A stretch of 64,000 nucleotides of DNA from Victivallis vadensis (GCF_003096415.1 NZ_QEKH01000007.1:106871-170870); one strand, 5' to 3'; numbered from the stretch's first letter, positions 51,983 through 61,230 are shown. Translations and numbers: made by a program. The notes: generated from the letters alone by a model not told the origin.

Positions 51983-53763
51983 CGCCGGTGCTCCCAGCTT
52001 TGGTACGTCTTTTCCGCCAGTTGCTTCAGCGAGCCGTGAAGCGGGGCAAACACCTTCTGGCCGTTGTGCGAAGAGTTCTTGAGCAGCAGGTCGCAATGAA
52101 AATCCGGCGCGTCGAGCCGGGCGGAAACCGCCTGCCGAATCCGCTGCCGGAATTCCGGCAGGCCGCCGCCCAGTTCCAGCAGGCTGCGGAGCAGATGCGT
52201 GAAGAGCTGTACGTCCTCACCGGCCGAATGCAATTTTTCGAGCAGCAGTTCCGCGTCCTCCGGGCAGCCGAAGCGTCCGAGCAGGTCAACCGCCGCGAGG
52301 ATGCGCCGCTGGTTGTGGCTGCGGCTGGAGGCAGGCAGGAAATCATCTCCCTCGCGGACCAGCCGCCGCAACTCCGGCAGCGCCGCCTCATCACCGGCGA
52401 GGCCGAGCGCCAATGCCGCGTTCGCCGCCGCATGGCGGTCGGAACCGGAAAGCAGTTTCAGCAGCAATCCGCGATACCGGTCAAGATTGCGGGAGGCCTG
52501 CCAGATCGCCATGCCCGGTTTGGGGCCGCGCAGCAGCTCCTCAAGCACATCCGGCATTTCCGGGAAGGTGCATGGCGGCAGGAGCGTGGCGTCGAGACAG
52601 CCGGAGGTGCGCAGTTCGGCGGCGAGCGCTTCGGAATCGATTTCGCGGACGGAGCAATTGGCCTGAACCGACAGCGCGGCGGCGCGTCCGGCGATTTCGC
52701 CGGTTTTCTGCATGCACCGCTGCATCCGGAGCAAACCGGCCATCAGGTGATCGACCGACAGCGCCCGCCCGGCCACCAGCAGGTTCGCGAAACCCCGCAC
52801 GGTCAGCATGCCGAGCGTCAGCGGCACCGCGAACTCCTTGCCCCACAGACTGGCGGCCACCATCCAGTCCCGGATGGGGCGGTCGTTCAGCGCCCAGTCC
52901 TGCGTATGGCTGTCGAAGTTGGAATAACCCCAGCCGAGCGCCCTGCCCGGCGGCAGCTTTCCCGCCATGAACTCCGCGAACCGGAGCGTTTCGTCACATT
53001 CGACCAGCCGCCCTTCACGCAGGCCGGGCAGCCGGGTGATCCAGTAAAGTTCATCCTGCGGCTCGCCGGGGGATTTGGCGTGCAGCGAGTTGGAGGCGAG
53101 AATCCCCCGCGTCAGGTCGGCCGGATCGGAACACTTCATATAACCCGCATCGAAATTGGAGAGACCGATCCCGCCGCCGCGCCGGAACGCCCGGATGCTC
53201 GAAAACGGCTGGCATTTGCCGTCGGATTCACGCCCTTCGGCAAACGCGGCCCCGGCGATTGCCGCCGCCTGCCCGTCGCCGGTCGCATCGATCAGCACGG
53301 AGCAGCCGCAGTCACGCACGCCGTCCGGCGTGACCATGCGAACGCCGAGCACGGCCTGCCGGTCTTCATCCAGCCAGACGCCGGTCACGGCGGATTCGTA
53401 GAACAGCGCGCCGCCGCGCTTCAGGAAGGCCTGTTCCAGACAGATCCCCTTGAGGTCGGGATGGAAGGCGCCGTCGGAGGTGAAATGGTCGCGCCGGAGC
53501 GCATCGACCTCCGCGTCAACCGCTTCGAAGCGGCCTCCGGGCAGACCGTAGTAATACCCCCACACGCCACCGGCGGTGGCGGTGCCGCCGGCCATATTCA
53601 GCTTTTCCACGGCGGCGACGCGCACTCCGTGTTCGGCGGCGGTGATCGCCGCAATCGCTCCGGCGGTGCCGAAACCGGCGACGATCACATCGAACTTTTC
53701 GTCAAAACGCGCTTCCGCCGGAATCCGTTCGGCCCGGCCGCCGTTCAGTCGGCTCAGAAACAT
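51979..53763 (-). CDS. FAD-dependent oxidoreductase with C-terminal helical repeats
   Basis: A 594-residue protein of the FAD_oxidored type. The dinucleotide loop FDVIVAGFGTAGAIAAITAAEHG near residues 23-45 is followed by the Glu-containing strand VAAVEKLNMAGGTATAGG. FANLLVAGRALSVDHLMAGLLRMQRC (about 380-405) is the second FAD contact. Residues ~430-560 resemble HEAT-type repeats (AAANAALALGLAGDEAALPELRRLV). The start at 53763 gives 10 bp overlap with the upstream gene; the longer frame to 53934 was rejected. It probably oxidises a carbohydrate-derived or other small acid; the substrate is unknown. Confidence 0.82.
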   Translation of the reverse strand: MFLSRLNGGRAERIPAEARFDEKFDVIVAGFGTAGAIAAITAAEHGVRVAAVEKLNMAGGTATAGGVWGYYYGLPGGRFEAVDAEVDALRRDHFTSDGAFHPDLKGICLEQAFLKRGGALFYESAVTGVWLDEDRQAVLGVRMVTPDGVRDCGCSVLIDATGDGQAAAIAGAAFAEGRESDGKCQPFSSIRAFRRGGGIGLSNFDAGYMKCSDPADLTRGILASNSLHAKSPGEPQDELYWITRLPGLREGRLVECDETLRFAEFMAGKLPPGRALGWGYSNFDSHTQDWALNDRPIRDWMVAASLWGKEFAVPLTLGMLTVRGFANLLVAGRALSVDHLMAGLLRMQRCMQKTGEIAGRAAALSVQANCSVREIDSEALAAELRTSGCLDATLLPPCTFPEMPDVLEELLRGPKPGMAIWQASRNLDRYRGLLLKLLSGSDRHAAANAALALGLAGDEAALPELRRLVREGDDFLPASSRSHNQRRILAAVDLLGRFGCPEDAELLLEKLHSAGEDVQLFTHLLRSLLELGGGLPEFRQRIRQAVSARLDAPDFHCDLLLKNSSHNGQKVFAPLHGSLKQLAEKTYQSWEHRR

Positions 53764-54545
53764 TCCGTCACCTCGCTGTGGTCGATGGCTTCCAGAGCAT
53801 CCGCGAAGCTGCCGCTGTTGAAGTAGCGGTAGCCGGGGGCGAATTCGCGCCGGTTCTCCCGGACCCGGTACTCCGGCTGTTTCGCGATCGCAAGCATCCG
53901 GCAACCGGCGCATCCGGCGGGGCGGGCCAGCCACAGTTCGAGCAGCCGCCGGCGGGCTTCCGGCAGCGGAGTCACGGCGGGCAGCGCCAGCGTCAGCAGC
54001 AGTTCATCCGCACGGCGGCCGGGGCGGACCGTCAGGAAATCCGGCCTGTTCCACTCCCGGAGGGCTTCCGGGGCGTCGGCATGGATCGCGGCGCTCAAGC
54101 GCAGCTCCGTCAGGTTGTTGCGGTGGAATTCGGGGTTGGTCACGCACTCCGGCGTGCAATCGATCACCCGGCGGCACTCGATGGTGGAAACGCCCGCGGC
54201 GTCGGCCAGGTCGACCGCCCAGCCGGAACCGGCGGGCCGCACCGCCGTGATTTCCAGCCAGAGCCGGAATTGACCGGCATGTTCTTTGAGTTCCCGGTAG
54301 AGCAATGGAGCGGCGCCGTAGAAATCCTCCGCCTTGCCGAGTTCCGACAGTTCCGCCGCCAGTTCACGCGCCGCTTCCGTGCGGAATTCGCGCTTTTCCG
54401 CCCGCAGCGGCCGGAAGCAGTCGAAGTATTCGCTTCCGACGGAAGCCCCCCGGTCGACTACCAGCACCTGCCGGTTGCCGTTCAGGATCAGTCCGGCGCT
54501 CCACACACTCGCGCCGACGATCACATCGCCATCGAATCGCATCAT
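53754..54545 (-). CDS. Degenerate FAD/NAD-binding-like protein, unknown function
   Basis: A 263-residue protein whose first strand-loop, GDVIVGASVWSAGLIL, and VLVVDRGASVGSEYFDCF resemble a Rossmann FAD domain, but the Gly-rich loop is degenerate (G-A-S-x-x-S-A-G) and the usual second half is missing or too diverged to see. It begins behind AGGAGG at adjacent ATGs (54545/54542) and overlaps the true FAD-oxidoreductase gene by 10 bp. It may be a partner subunit of that enzyme, or a decayed paralogue retained in the operon. Confidence 0.6.
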   Translation of the reverse strand: MMRFDGDVIVGASVWSAGLILNGNRQVLVVDRGASVGSEYFDCFRPLRAEKREFRTEAARELAAELSELGKAEDFYGAAPLLYRELKEHAGQFRLWLEITAVRPAGSGWAVDLADAAGVSTIECRRVIDCTPECVTNPEFHRNNLTELRLSAAIHADAPEALREWNRPDFLTVRPGRRADELLLTLALPAVTPLPEARRRLLELWLARPAGCAGCRMLAIAKQPEYRVRENRREFAPGYRYFNSGSFADALEAIDHSEVTECF

Positions 54546-54559
54546 ACAACCTCCTTATA

Positions 54560-54574
54560 TTCAATATTATTGAA
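54560..54574. promoter_or_regulatory. Candidate IclR-type operator
   Basis: TTCAATA-T-TATTGAA is a perfect 15-base palindrome with a single central base, immediately upstream of the ribosome-binding site of the FAD/IclR operon. Known IclR-family operators are often 15-base palindromes of this layout (for example TGGAAATNATTTCCA). Confidence 0.55.
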
Positions 54575-54720
54575 CTGAATTATTCATATTAATAGTATGG
54601 CACAATTCCGGCGGAAAAGCAATCTCCGATCCTACAAAAAAATCGAAATTTCCGATGAGCGGCGCTTCGGAGCTGCGAGAAAAGATTGGCCTGATTTCAT
54701 CATTTCTTAACAATCGGGTC

Positions 54721-54748
54721 TTGACATTTCAAATTTTTTTGGTATAAT
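54721..54748 (+). promoter_or_regulatory. Consensus promoter for the GntR-type gene
   Basis: TTGACA (54721-54726), 16-base spacer, TATAAT (54743-54748). TGTATACA (54765-54772), an 8-base palindrome, lies near the expected transcription start and could be an operator. Confidence 0.8.
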
Positions 54749-54811
54749 ATAAGTGTAAACATGGTGTATACATAAAAGTTGAAAGCAGCTTACCGCAAAG
54801 TAAAAGCAAAC

Positions 54812-55843
54812 ATGAAACAGCAAATGAAGATCACGAAGCACGCCCCGGTGGCCGAATATCGCCAGATTCGCAAATATGTGGTCGATACCGTATGGGAATC
54901 CGGCAACGCGCCGAAACGGCTCGCTTCGATGCGGGAACTGGCGGCGATGTTCAATGTCAGCATTGCAACCGTGCAGCGGGCATTGAAAGAGCTGGTGGAC
55001 GACGGCTATCTGACGGTCAGAGCCGGCGTCGGACTGTTCACGAATCCGGAACAGCGGTGGACTTACGAAAAAACCGACGTGATCGGAATTCTTGTTGCGG
55101 ACGGCCGCCAGATCTATTACGAGAAATATATGTGGGAACTGCTGGCCGCCATCGGCAGCGAGGTGACCGGGGCGCGGCGGCTGCTTTATCCGGTGAATTT
55201 CCTGCAGACGGGAACCTGCGTGCCGGAAACGCCGACCGGAATCGCGATGAAGGGGCTGATCTGGCTGCGTCCCGATTTTTCCCCATCTTCGACGGCGGAT
55301 GCGTTCGCGGCAAGCCTGAAGGTCCCGGTGGTGGTGGTGAACAGCCGCCGCCCCGGATACTCCTGCATCTGCGACGACTGGGAGCGCGAAGGATACGATA
55401 TCGGAAAGATGCTGCTGGCGGAGAAGCGCACCGCGCCGGTCGTGGTGACTCCGAACGATCAGGCGCCGCAGCTGACCGGGCTGCGGCGCGCTTTCGATGC
55501 GGCAGGCCTCGCGCTGGACGAGCGGCTCTTCGTGCGGCACGGCCCGGACATGTGCGACCGGTTCCGGGAGCTTCTCGGCCGATCCGGTACGCCGCAGGCG
55601 GTCTACGCGATCGGCAGCATGGTGCGGGATATCCAAACGGTGATCGTGGAGCGCAATCTGGACCTCGAAGCCTGCCGCCTGATCGGGGAACCGGTCATCC
55701 GGGAACCGTATTTCCGCGGCTGGCGGATCAAACATGATTTCAAGGCGCTGGCCCGAACCGCCTGGGAGCAGCTCGCCGCGGAAATCAACGGAGCACCGAA
55801 ACGGGAGCGCAATATCGTCCGCGAAATAGAAACCATCCAATAA
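54812..55843 (+). CDS. GntR-type winged-helix regulator with LacI-like sensor (AraR-type)
   Basis: A 343-residue regulator. Residues ~10-75 are a GntR winged helix ([40 protein letters not shown]). From ~85 on, the protein resembles a periplasmic-binding-type sugar sensor of the LacI class ([64 protein letters not shown]), the architecture of AraR. An upstream TTG (54779) also opens the frame, but ATG 54812 is favoured. It is followed at 16 bp by the prepilin-like gene and GH5, which it likely controls. Confidence 0.88.
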   Translation: MKQQMKITKHAPVAEYRQIRKYVVDTVWESGNAPKRLASMRELAAMFNVSIATVQRALKELVDDGYLTVRAGVGLFTNPEQRWTYEKTDVIGILVADGRQIYYEKYMWELLAAIGSEVTGARRLLYPVNFLQTGTCVPETPTGIAMKGLIWLRPDFSPSSTADAFAASLKVPVVVVNSRRPGYSCICDDWEREGYDIGKMLLAEKRTAPVVVTPNDQAPQLTGLRRAFDAAGLALDERLFVRHGPDMCDRFRELLGRSGTPQAVYAIGSMVRDIQTVIVERNLDLEACRLIGEPVIREPYFRGWRIKHDFKALARTAWEQLAAEINGAPKRERNIVREIETIQ

Positions 55844-55859
55844 CCCCAAGGAGAAGAAA

Positions 55860-56579
55860 ATGAAGCGCCAGAGAAAGTTTACTTTAATAGAATTGCTCGT
55901 GGTAATAGCGATTATAGCAATCCTCGCTTCCATGCTGCTGCCGGCCCTCAACAAGGCGCGGGAGCGGGCCACCACGATCAAATGCTCCTCGAACCAGAAG
56001 CAGATCAGTACCTATATGTTCATGTACACCGACATGAACGGCGGCGTGATCGTGAATGACGACGGCAACATCCAGCCGGCAAACAACGGCAAATGGCAGT
56101 CGATGCTGATGAAACTTTACATGCCGTCGATTGAAACCGTCGATTGGAGCTTCTACGATTCCAAAACGCAGCTTCCGTACGGCATGTTCGCGTGTCCGTC
56201 GAGTTTCGCCGGCATGCCGGGCGTGGAAGGCTCACGCCACTACGGCGTGAACCGTTATTACGCCTCCTACCACGGCGGCGGCGGGCGGATCATGCGCAAG
56301 GAAGGACGGATCAAGCGCCCTTCCGAACGTTGCATGTTTCTTGATGTCGACCGCAATGCGGCATGGGCGACTCCGCACGCGAAAAGCCCGGATACGATGG
56401 TCTACAGCGGCAAACCGGGCGAACAGTGGTGGCGGCACGGCGGCGGCGGCAATGTGACCTACGCCGACGGCCATGTGGGCTGGAAAAAGCGCGGCGACTT
56501 TCCGAACGGCTATTCCGCCGACCTGTCGGCCCCGGGATATTTCTGGGGAACCGCCGATATTCAGTTCGCGCAGCAGTAA
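55860..56579 (+). CDS. Prepilin-type H-X9-DG protein (copy 5)
   Basis: A 239-residue pseudopilin-like protein with a minimal leader, MKRQRK, before [18 protein letters not shown]; position -1 is Lys rather than Gly. The helix is followed by [14 protein letters not shown]. Near the C terminus [15 protein letters not shown] is an exact H-X9-DG. It starts behind AAGGAG, 16 bp after the GntR-type gene, with the GH5 gene 22 bp downstream, completing the regulator-pilin-glycosidase unit. Confidence 0.9.
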   Translation: MKRQRKFTLIELLVVIAIIAILASMLLPALNKARERATTIKCSSNQKQISTYMFMYTDMNGGVIVNDDGNIQPANNGKWQSMLMKLYMPSIETVDWSFYDSKTQLPYGMFACPSSFAGMPGVEGSRHYGVNRYYASYHGGGGRIMRKEGRIKRPSERCMFLDVDRNAAWATPHAKSPDTMVYSGKPGEQWWRHGGGGNVTYADGHVGWKKRGDFPNGYSADLSAPGYFWGTADIQFAQQ

Positions 56580-56601
56580 AGCAAAACAACGAGGAAAATC
56601 C

Positions 56602-58122
56602 ATGTATAAAACGATTCTGGTACTGGCGGCGGCACTGGCGCTGCCGCTGCTCCCCGCGCTCGAAACTGTCGGCGGCGGGTATGCGCAGCTGCCGTGGAAA
56701 AGCACCGACGGCACCGGCAGGGTCATCACCGAAAACGGCCGCCGGATCGCGGTGGTCGAAGTTCCGAAAGGTTCGGAAAAGGGGATGCACTGGCTGACCG
56801 CGCCCGTTGATGTGAAGCCGTTCATGGACAAACGGGTCACGATGTCGATCCGCGCCCGCTGGCAAAACGTGACCCGGCCGCCGGAGAAGTGGAACGGCGT
56901 GAAGTTCATGTTCAACTATACCGGTGCGGACGGCAGCCGGTTCTGGCATCATCCGCAGGGATTGTCCGGCGACCGCGACTGGACCGAGATTTCAGCCATG
57001 ATCGAACCGCCGGAGGCGGGAGCGCACTCCGGACGCCTCGTGCTCGGACTGGAAAACAGCTCGGGCCGGGTGGAATTCGACCTCGACTCCCTGAAGACCT
57101 TTGTGATGTTCGGGCCGGGCGACCGGATCAACACCGGTTACAAGGTCTCCTATCCCGACCGGATCGCGAACGGGCCGCGCCGCCGCGGCGTGATGTCGCC
57201 GCACACGATGACCGAGGCGGATTTCAAGACCCTGAAAGAATGGAACGTGAACCTGATCCGCTACCAGATCATGCGCAACTGGGGCAAGGTCGGTTCGGAC
57301 GTCGACCTCGACGAATACGACCGCTGGATCAACGGCAAGCTCGACCATCTCGCACAGATCCTGGAGTGGGCGCGGCAGTACGGCATTCAGGTGGTGATCG
57401 ACCTGCACACGCCGCCGGGCGGCTGGACCGGCAGCGGGATGCGGATGTTCGACGAAAAGAAATATTTCGACCATTACCTTGAGGTATGGCGGCGGATCGC
57501 GTCCCGGTTCAAGGGAAATCCGGCGGTCCGGGCCTACGACCTGATCAACGAGCCGGTGCAGGTGACTCCCGCGCCGTATGACTACTGGACGATCCAGCAA
57601 AAAGCGGCGGAAGCGGTCCGCGCGATCGACCCGGATACGCCGGTGATGGTCGAATCCAACGAAGCCGCCCGCCCGCAGACCTTCAGCTACCTGTCGCCGC
57701 TGGCGATGGACAACGTGATCTATCAGGTCCACATGTATATGCCGATGGGTTTCACCCATCAGGGGGTGGCGACGCCGGAGCCGCCGCAGAGTTATCCGGG
57801 CGTGATCCGGGGCGTGAAGTACGACCGGGAAAAACTCCGCGAGGTACTGCAGCCGGTACGCGATTTCCAGCTCCGACACAACGCGAAAATCTATGTCGGA
57901 GAGTTCTCCGCCGCCGCGTGGGCGCCCGGCGCCGACCGCTATCTGGCCGACTGCATCGAATTATTCGAGGAGTACGGCTGGGACTGGAGCTACCATGCGT
58001 TCCGCGAGTGGGACGGCTGGAGCGTCGAACATGAAGGCGAAAACCGCAACTCGCTGCGCCCCAGCGCCGACAACGCCCGCAAACGGGTGCTGCTGAACGG
58101 ATTCAAACGCAATGAACACTGA
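56602..58122 (+). CDS. Secreted GH5-family glycoside hydrolase
   Basis: A 506-residue exported protein starting MYKTILVLAAALALPLLPA; the start at 56602 follows GAGGAAAA. Residues ~20-165 form a beta-sandwich, probably carbohydrate binding. The GH5 barrel (~170-500) shows NLIRYQIMRNWG, DLHTPPGGW, the acid/base Glu in YDLINEPVQ (near 317), VIYQVHMYMP and the nucleophile Glu in IYVGEFSAAAW (near 433). GH5 members cut beta-glucans, mannans or related polymers; the target here is not evident. The last 11 bp overlap the phosphoesterase gene. Confidence 0.87.
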   Translation: MYKTILVLAAALALPLLPALETVGGGYAQLPWKSTDGTGRVITENGRRIAVVEVPKGSEKGMHWLTAPVDVKPFMDKRVTMSIRARWQNVTRPPEKWNGVKFMFNYTGADGSRFWHHPQGLSGDRDWTEISAMIEPPEAGAHSGRLVLGLENSSGRVEFDLDSLKTFVMFGPGDRINTGYKVSYPDRIANGPRRRGVMSPHTMTEADFKTLKEWNVNLIRYQIMRNWGKVGSDVDLDEYDRWINGKLDHLAQILEWARQYGIQVVIDLHTPPGGWTGSGMRMFDEKKYFDHYLEVWRRIASRFKGNPAVRAYDLINEPVQVTPAPYDYWTIQQKAAEAVRAIDPDTPVMVESNEAARPQTFSYLSPLAMDNVIYQVHMYMPMGFTHQGVATPEPPQSYPGVIRGVKYDREKLREVLQPVRDFQLRHNAKIYVGEFSAAAWAPGADRYLADCIELFEEYGWDWSYHAFREWDGWSVEHEGENRNSLRPSADNARKRVLLNGFKRNEH

Positions 58123-59215
58123 ATCAATCGATCTATTCCGCCGCCGCGTGCGGGAAAACACCGGATGCGGCGACCTGCTGTTCGGCCTGATCACCGACAC
58201 CCACTTCGAGGAAAAGGACGATCCGGGCGGCTATGGGGCAAACGCGCTTACGCACCTCCGCGACTTCGCGGCGGCTGGGGAAGCCTGCGGCGCGCGGTTC
58301 CTGCTTCACGCCGGGGATATGAGCAATGGCAACCGGCCGAAGGAGCAGAGCCGCCGCGAAGCCTTCCTCAGTGCAGAGGCGATGCGCGGCTCCGGGCTTC
58401 CGGCGCTGTTCGTGATCGGCAACCACGACGACAACACCTATTTCTGCCGGGACAATCCGGAGGCGGGCAATAACGGCATTTCAGGGACGGAGTGGCAGAC
58501 GCTCGTGCAGCCGGAGGGACTGCCCGAAGGGGCGGTCGCCGCTCCGGGAGTCAGCAACTGCTATTATCTGGATTTTCCGGACCGGAAGGTGCGGCTGCTG
58601 ATGCTGAACACCATCGACCTGCCCTTCGAGGAGAGGCCGGACGGCTCGCTCAAATACTACACGATCAACGACCACGGCTTCTCCAAAGCCCAGCTTGAAT
58701 TCGTCGCTCATACCGCGCTCGACCTGTCGCGGCTGCCGGATTCGGCGGAGTGGGGCGTGCTGGCGGTCAGCCACATGAGCCTCGGCTTTCTGCCGAACGG
58801 AGCGGCGATGGAGAAGATTTTCCGCGCGTTCCAGGCCGGAGGCCGCTGCCGGACCGGGGCGGAGGATGTGAAACCGTGCCCGTTCCGGTTCGACTGCCAC
58901 CCGTGCTTTCCGTCCGCGGCGGACCCGCGCGATCTGGTCCACGAGGTGGAAGCGGACTTCACCCGGCAGGGGCCGCGCGAACTGATCGCCCAGCTCTACG
59001 GACACGAACACTTCGACGCGGTGCGCACCGGGCGCGGCTTCACGGAAATCGCGTTCCTGTCGTCGCTCTGCTACCGGAATAGCCCGGAAGCGCCGGAGCG
59101 CCGGTTCGACACTCCGAGCGAACAGGCATGGAGCATGGTCGCGCTCGACCGCGCCAACCGCCGCCTCAAGGTATTCCGCCACGGCGCCGGAGCCGATTTC
59201 TCCGCCCGGTACTGA
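58112..59215 (+). CDS. Calcineurin-like metallophosphoesterase
   Basis: A 367-residue metal-dependent phosphoesterase. All family motifs are visible: D-x-H in LITDTHFEE (near 27), HAGDMSNGN (near 67), IGNHDDN (near 109), SHMSLG (near 225) and YGHEHFD (near 295). There is no signal peptide. The start overlaps the GH5 gene by 11 bp, indicating coupling. It may remove phosphate from a sugar released by the pathway, or be a phosphodiesterase; the specificity is unknown. Confidence 0.88.
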   Translation: MNTESIDLFRRRVRENTGCGDLLFGLITDTHFEEKDDPGGYGANALTHLRDFAAAGEACGARFLLHAGDMSNGNRPKEQSRREAFLSAEAMRGSGLPALFVIGNHDDNTYFCRDNPEAGNNGISGTEWQTLVQPEGLPEGAVAAPGVSNCYYLDFPDRKVRLLMLNTIDLPFEERPDGSLKYYTINDHGFSKAQLEFVAHTALDLSRLPDSAEWGVLAVSHMSLGFLPNGAAMEKIFRAFQAGGRCRTGAEDVKPCPFRFDCHPCFPSAADPRDLVHEVEADFTRQGPRELIAQLYGHEHFDAVRTGRGFTEIAFLSSLCYRNSPEAPERRFDTPSEQAWSMVALDRANRRLKVFRHGAGADFSARY

Positions 59216-59218
59216 ATC

Positions 59219-60841
59219 TCATGCTTCCGTAACGGGGCGGCGGACCGGGGAGAGTTCCTGTTCGATCTCCTCGAGGGAGCGCCCCCTGGTCTCCGGCATC
59301 ATGGTCTTCGCCCAGATCAGCTGCAGGATCATCATCGCACAGAAGAACGCAAACATGTAGCCCGCGTCGAACGCCTTGATCGCGATCGGAAAGATCAGCG
59401 TCAGCAGCGCCGCGAAAATCCAGTGCGTGAAGCTGCCGAGCGCCTGACCCGAAGCACGCTGGTCGTTCGGGAAGATTTCGGAGATGAACACCCAGATGAT
59501 CGTCCCCGAACCGATCGCGTGCGCCGCGATGAATACGATCATGCAGACCAGCACGATCATGCTGGCCGATCCGAGCAGCCGCGAGGCTTCGAGCTTGGCT
59601 TGCTCCGCAACTGCCTTCACCTCAGCGGGCGGCAGTTCGGCGGGAATCGACACGCGTGCGCCCTTGTAACGCTCCTGCGCCGTGCTTTCGGCCAACGCTT
59701 TGCGGGCGGCGGCATATTCGGCGCAGGCGCGCTCCCGGTCGGCGGGGGCGATATAGCCTTCGCCGCGGTCGATGCGCATCACCTGTTCGGCGCCGCCGGC
59801 GGTGTCGATCGCGGCGGAGACCACTTTCAGTTCGGAGAAGCTGAAAAAAGCGATCGCGCAGACGCCCAGGCTCAGGATGTAGCCCGCCGAACCGATGTAA
59901 AGCAGCGTCCGCCGCCCGAGCTTGTCGATCAGCCACAACCCGACGAAGGTGAAGATCAGATTCGTGACGCCGAGGCTGATCGATGCGGCCAGCGCGTTGT
60001 CCAGCCCCGATAAACTCAGCAGCCGCGGCGCGAAATACAAAATGATGTTGATGCCGGAAAGCTGGTTGAACGCCGCGATCAGGAAGGCGAACAGGATCGG
60101 ACAGCACAGCCGCTTCGTCCAGAATTTCGAAGTGCGTTCCGTCCCCGCCGCCGCCGAGGCTTCGACCGACGCGGCCAGCTCCTGAATCTCCTGCTCGTTC
60201 ATGCCCGGATTGACCTTGCGGAAGACTTCGATGCCTTCGGCGTTCTTTTTCGCGTCGACGATCAGCCAGCGCGGACTTTCCGGCAGCGTGAAGCACATCA
60301 CGGTATAGACCAGCGCGGGCAGCGCCTCGACGCCGAGCATCCACCGCCACGCGGTTTCCACGCTGCACAAATTGCCGATGATGTAGTTGGAGAGGTAAGC
60401 CACCAGGATGCCGAACACAATGTTGAACTGGAAAAGCCCGGCCAGCTTGCCCCGGTCGCGCGGCGGCGAGATTTCGGCGATGAAAAGCGGAGCCGCGATG
60501 GTCGAAATCCCCACCCCGACGCCGCCGATGAAACGAAAGACGATGAAGGACCACACATCCCACGCGATCCCCGAACCCACCGCCGACACGAAATAGAGGA
60601 TACCGTTGAAGATCAGCGTCTTTCTGCGCCCCCAGCGGGAGGTCGGGAAGCCGCCGCACAGCGCGCCGAGCACCGTTCCCCACAGTGCGGAACTGAGCGC
60701 CCAGCCGTGCATGGAACCGCTCAGCGACCAGATGTCCTGAATCTGCTTCTCCGCACCGGAGATCACCACCGTGTCGAATCCGAACAGAAACCCCGCCAGC
60801 GCCGAGGTCACCGCCCAGAGAAAAAGCCGTCCTTTACCCAT
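59219..60841 (-). CDS. MFS sugar porter with enlarged extracytoplasmic loop
   Basis: A 540-residue sugar/proton symporter of the sugar porter family, 12 transmembrane helices. Signatures: SRWGRRKTL, RFIGGVGVGISTIAAPLFIAE, PESPRWL near 190, QLSGINIILYF near 262, DKLGRRTLL and PETRGRSLEEIE near 517. ATG 60841 follows GGAGG. Between helices 9 and 10 (about residues 348-430) is a charged ~80-residue insert (MRIDRGEGYIAPADRERAC; VKAVAEQAKLEASRLL), longer than the usual short loop. It is convergent to the GH5/phosphoesterase genes, 3 bp away, and could import their product. Confidence 0.9.
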   Translation of the reverse strand: MGKGRLFLWAVTSALAGFLFGFDTVVISGAEKQIQDIWSLSGSMHGWALSSALWGTVLGALCGGFPTSRWGRRKTLIFNGILYFVSAVGSGIAWDVWSFIVFRFIGGVGVGISTIAAPLFIAEISPPRDRGKLAGLFQFNIVFGILVAYLSNYIIGNLCSVETAWRWMLGVEALPALVYTVMCFTLPESPRWLIVDAKKNAEGIEVFRKVNPGMNEQEIQELAASVEASAAAGTERTSKFWTKRLCCPILFAFLIAAFNQLSGINIILYFAPRLLSLSGLDNALAASISLGVTNLIFTFVGLWLIDKLGRRTLLYIGSAGYILSLGVCAIAFFSFSELKVVSAAIDTAGGAEQVMRIDRGEGYIAPADRERACAEYAAARKALAESTAQERYKGARVSIPAELPPAEVKAVAEQAKLEASRLLGSASMIVLVCMIVFIAAHAIGSGTIIWVFISEIFPNDQRASGQALGSFTHWIFAALLTLIFPIAIKAFDAGYMFAFFCAMMILQLIWAKTMMPETRGRSLEEIEQELSPVRRPVTEA

Positions 60842-60948
60842 CTGCCGTCCTCCATGTCGGATATTGAAGTGATTGCCGATATGATAACACATGGCCGCGA
60901 AAAAGACAAATCCCCGGCGGGAGATTTCACCGCAATTCTGAAACCGTC

Positions 60949-60977
60949 TTGAATTTCCCGGTTCCTCCGGCTATATT
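60949..60977 (+). promoter_or_regulatory. Promoter upstream of the small Pro-rich ORF
   Basis: TTGAAT (60949-60954) and TATATT (60972-60977) with a 17-base spacer, about 30 bases before ATG 61007. It may also serve the EamA gene. Confidence 0.55.
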
Positions 60978-61006
60978 AAAGGCATGGATTTGAGGGAAAT
61001 GAAACA

Positions 61007-61129
61007 ATGGAACAGCCCGATATGGAAAACGGAATCAGCCTCAAGCAAAAGCGCCGCGCCGCAGGGCCCGCCGCAACGCCTTTCCGTGCGGTGCAACAGC
61101 CCCCTCCCCCTCCTTTCCGCCAAAAGTAA
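61007..61129 (+). CDS. Possible small protein, proline-rich
   Basis: A 40-residue reading frame with ATG 61007 preceded at good spacing by GAGGGA (60992-60997) and by a promoter-like pair. The product is basic and ends with a run VQQPPPPPFRQK. No family is recognised. It could be a leader peptide for the EamA gene 101 bp downstream, or a chance frame. Confidence 0.35.
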   Translation: MEQPDMENGISLKQKRRAAGPAATPFRAVQQPPPPPFRQK

Positions 61130-61230
61130 ATCGCATTCAGGTTCCATGCCGGGCCGGATGGTTTCCATATTTATATTCCGATCAGAAAAGAAACCGGTAT
61201 TGAATTGTCCGGTTCGGAAGAATCCACGTG

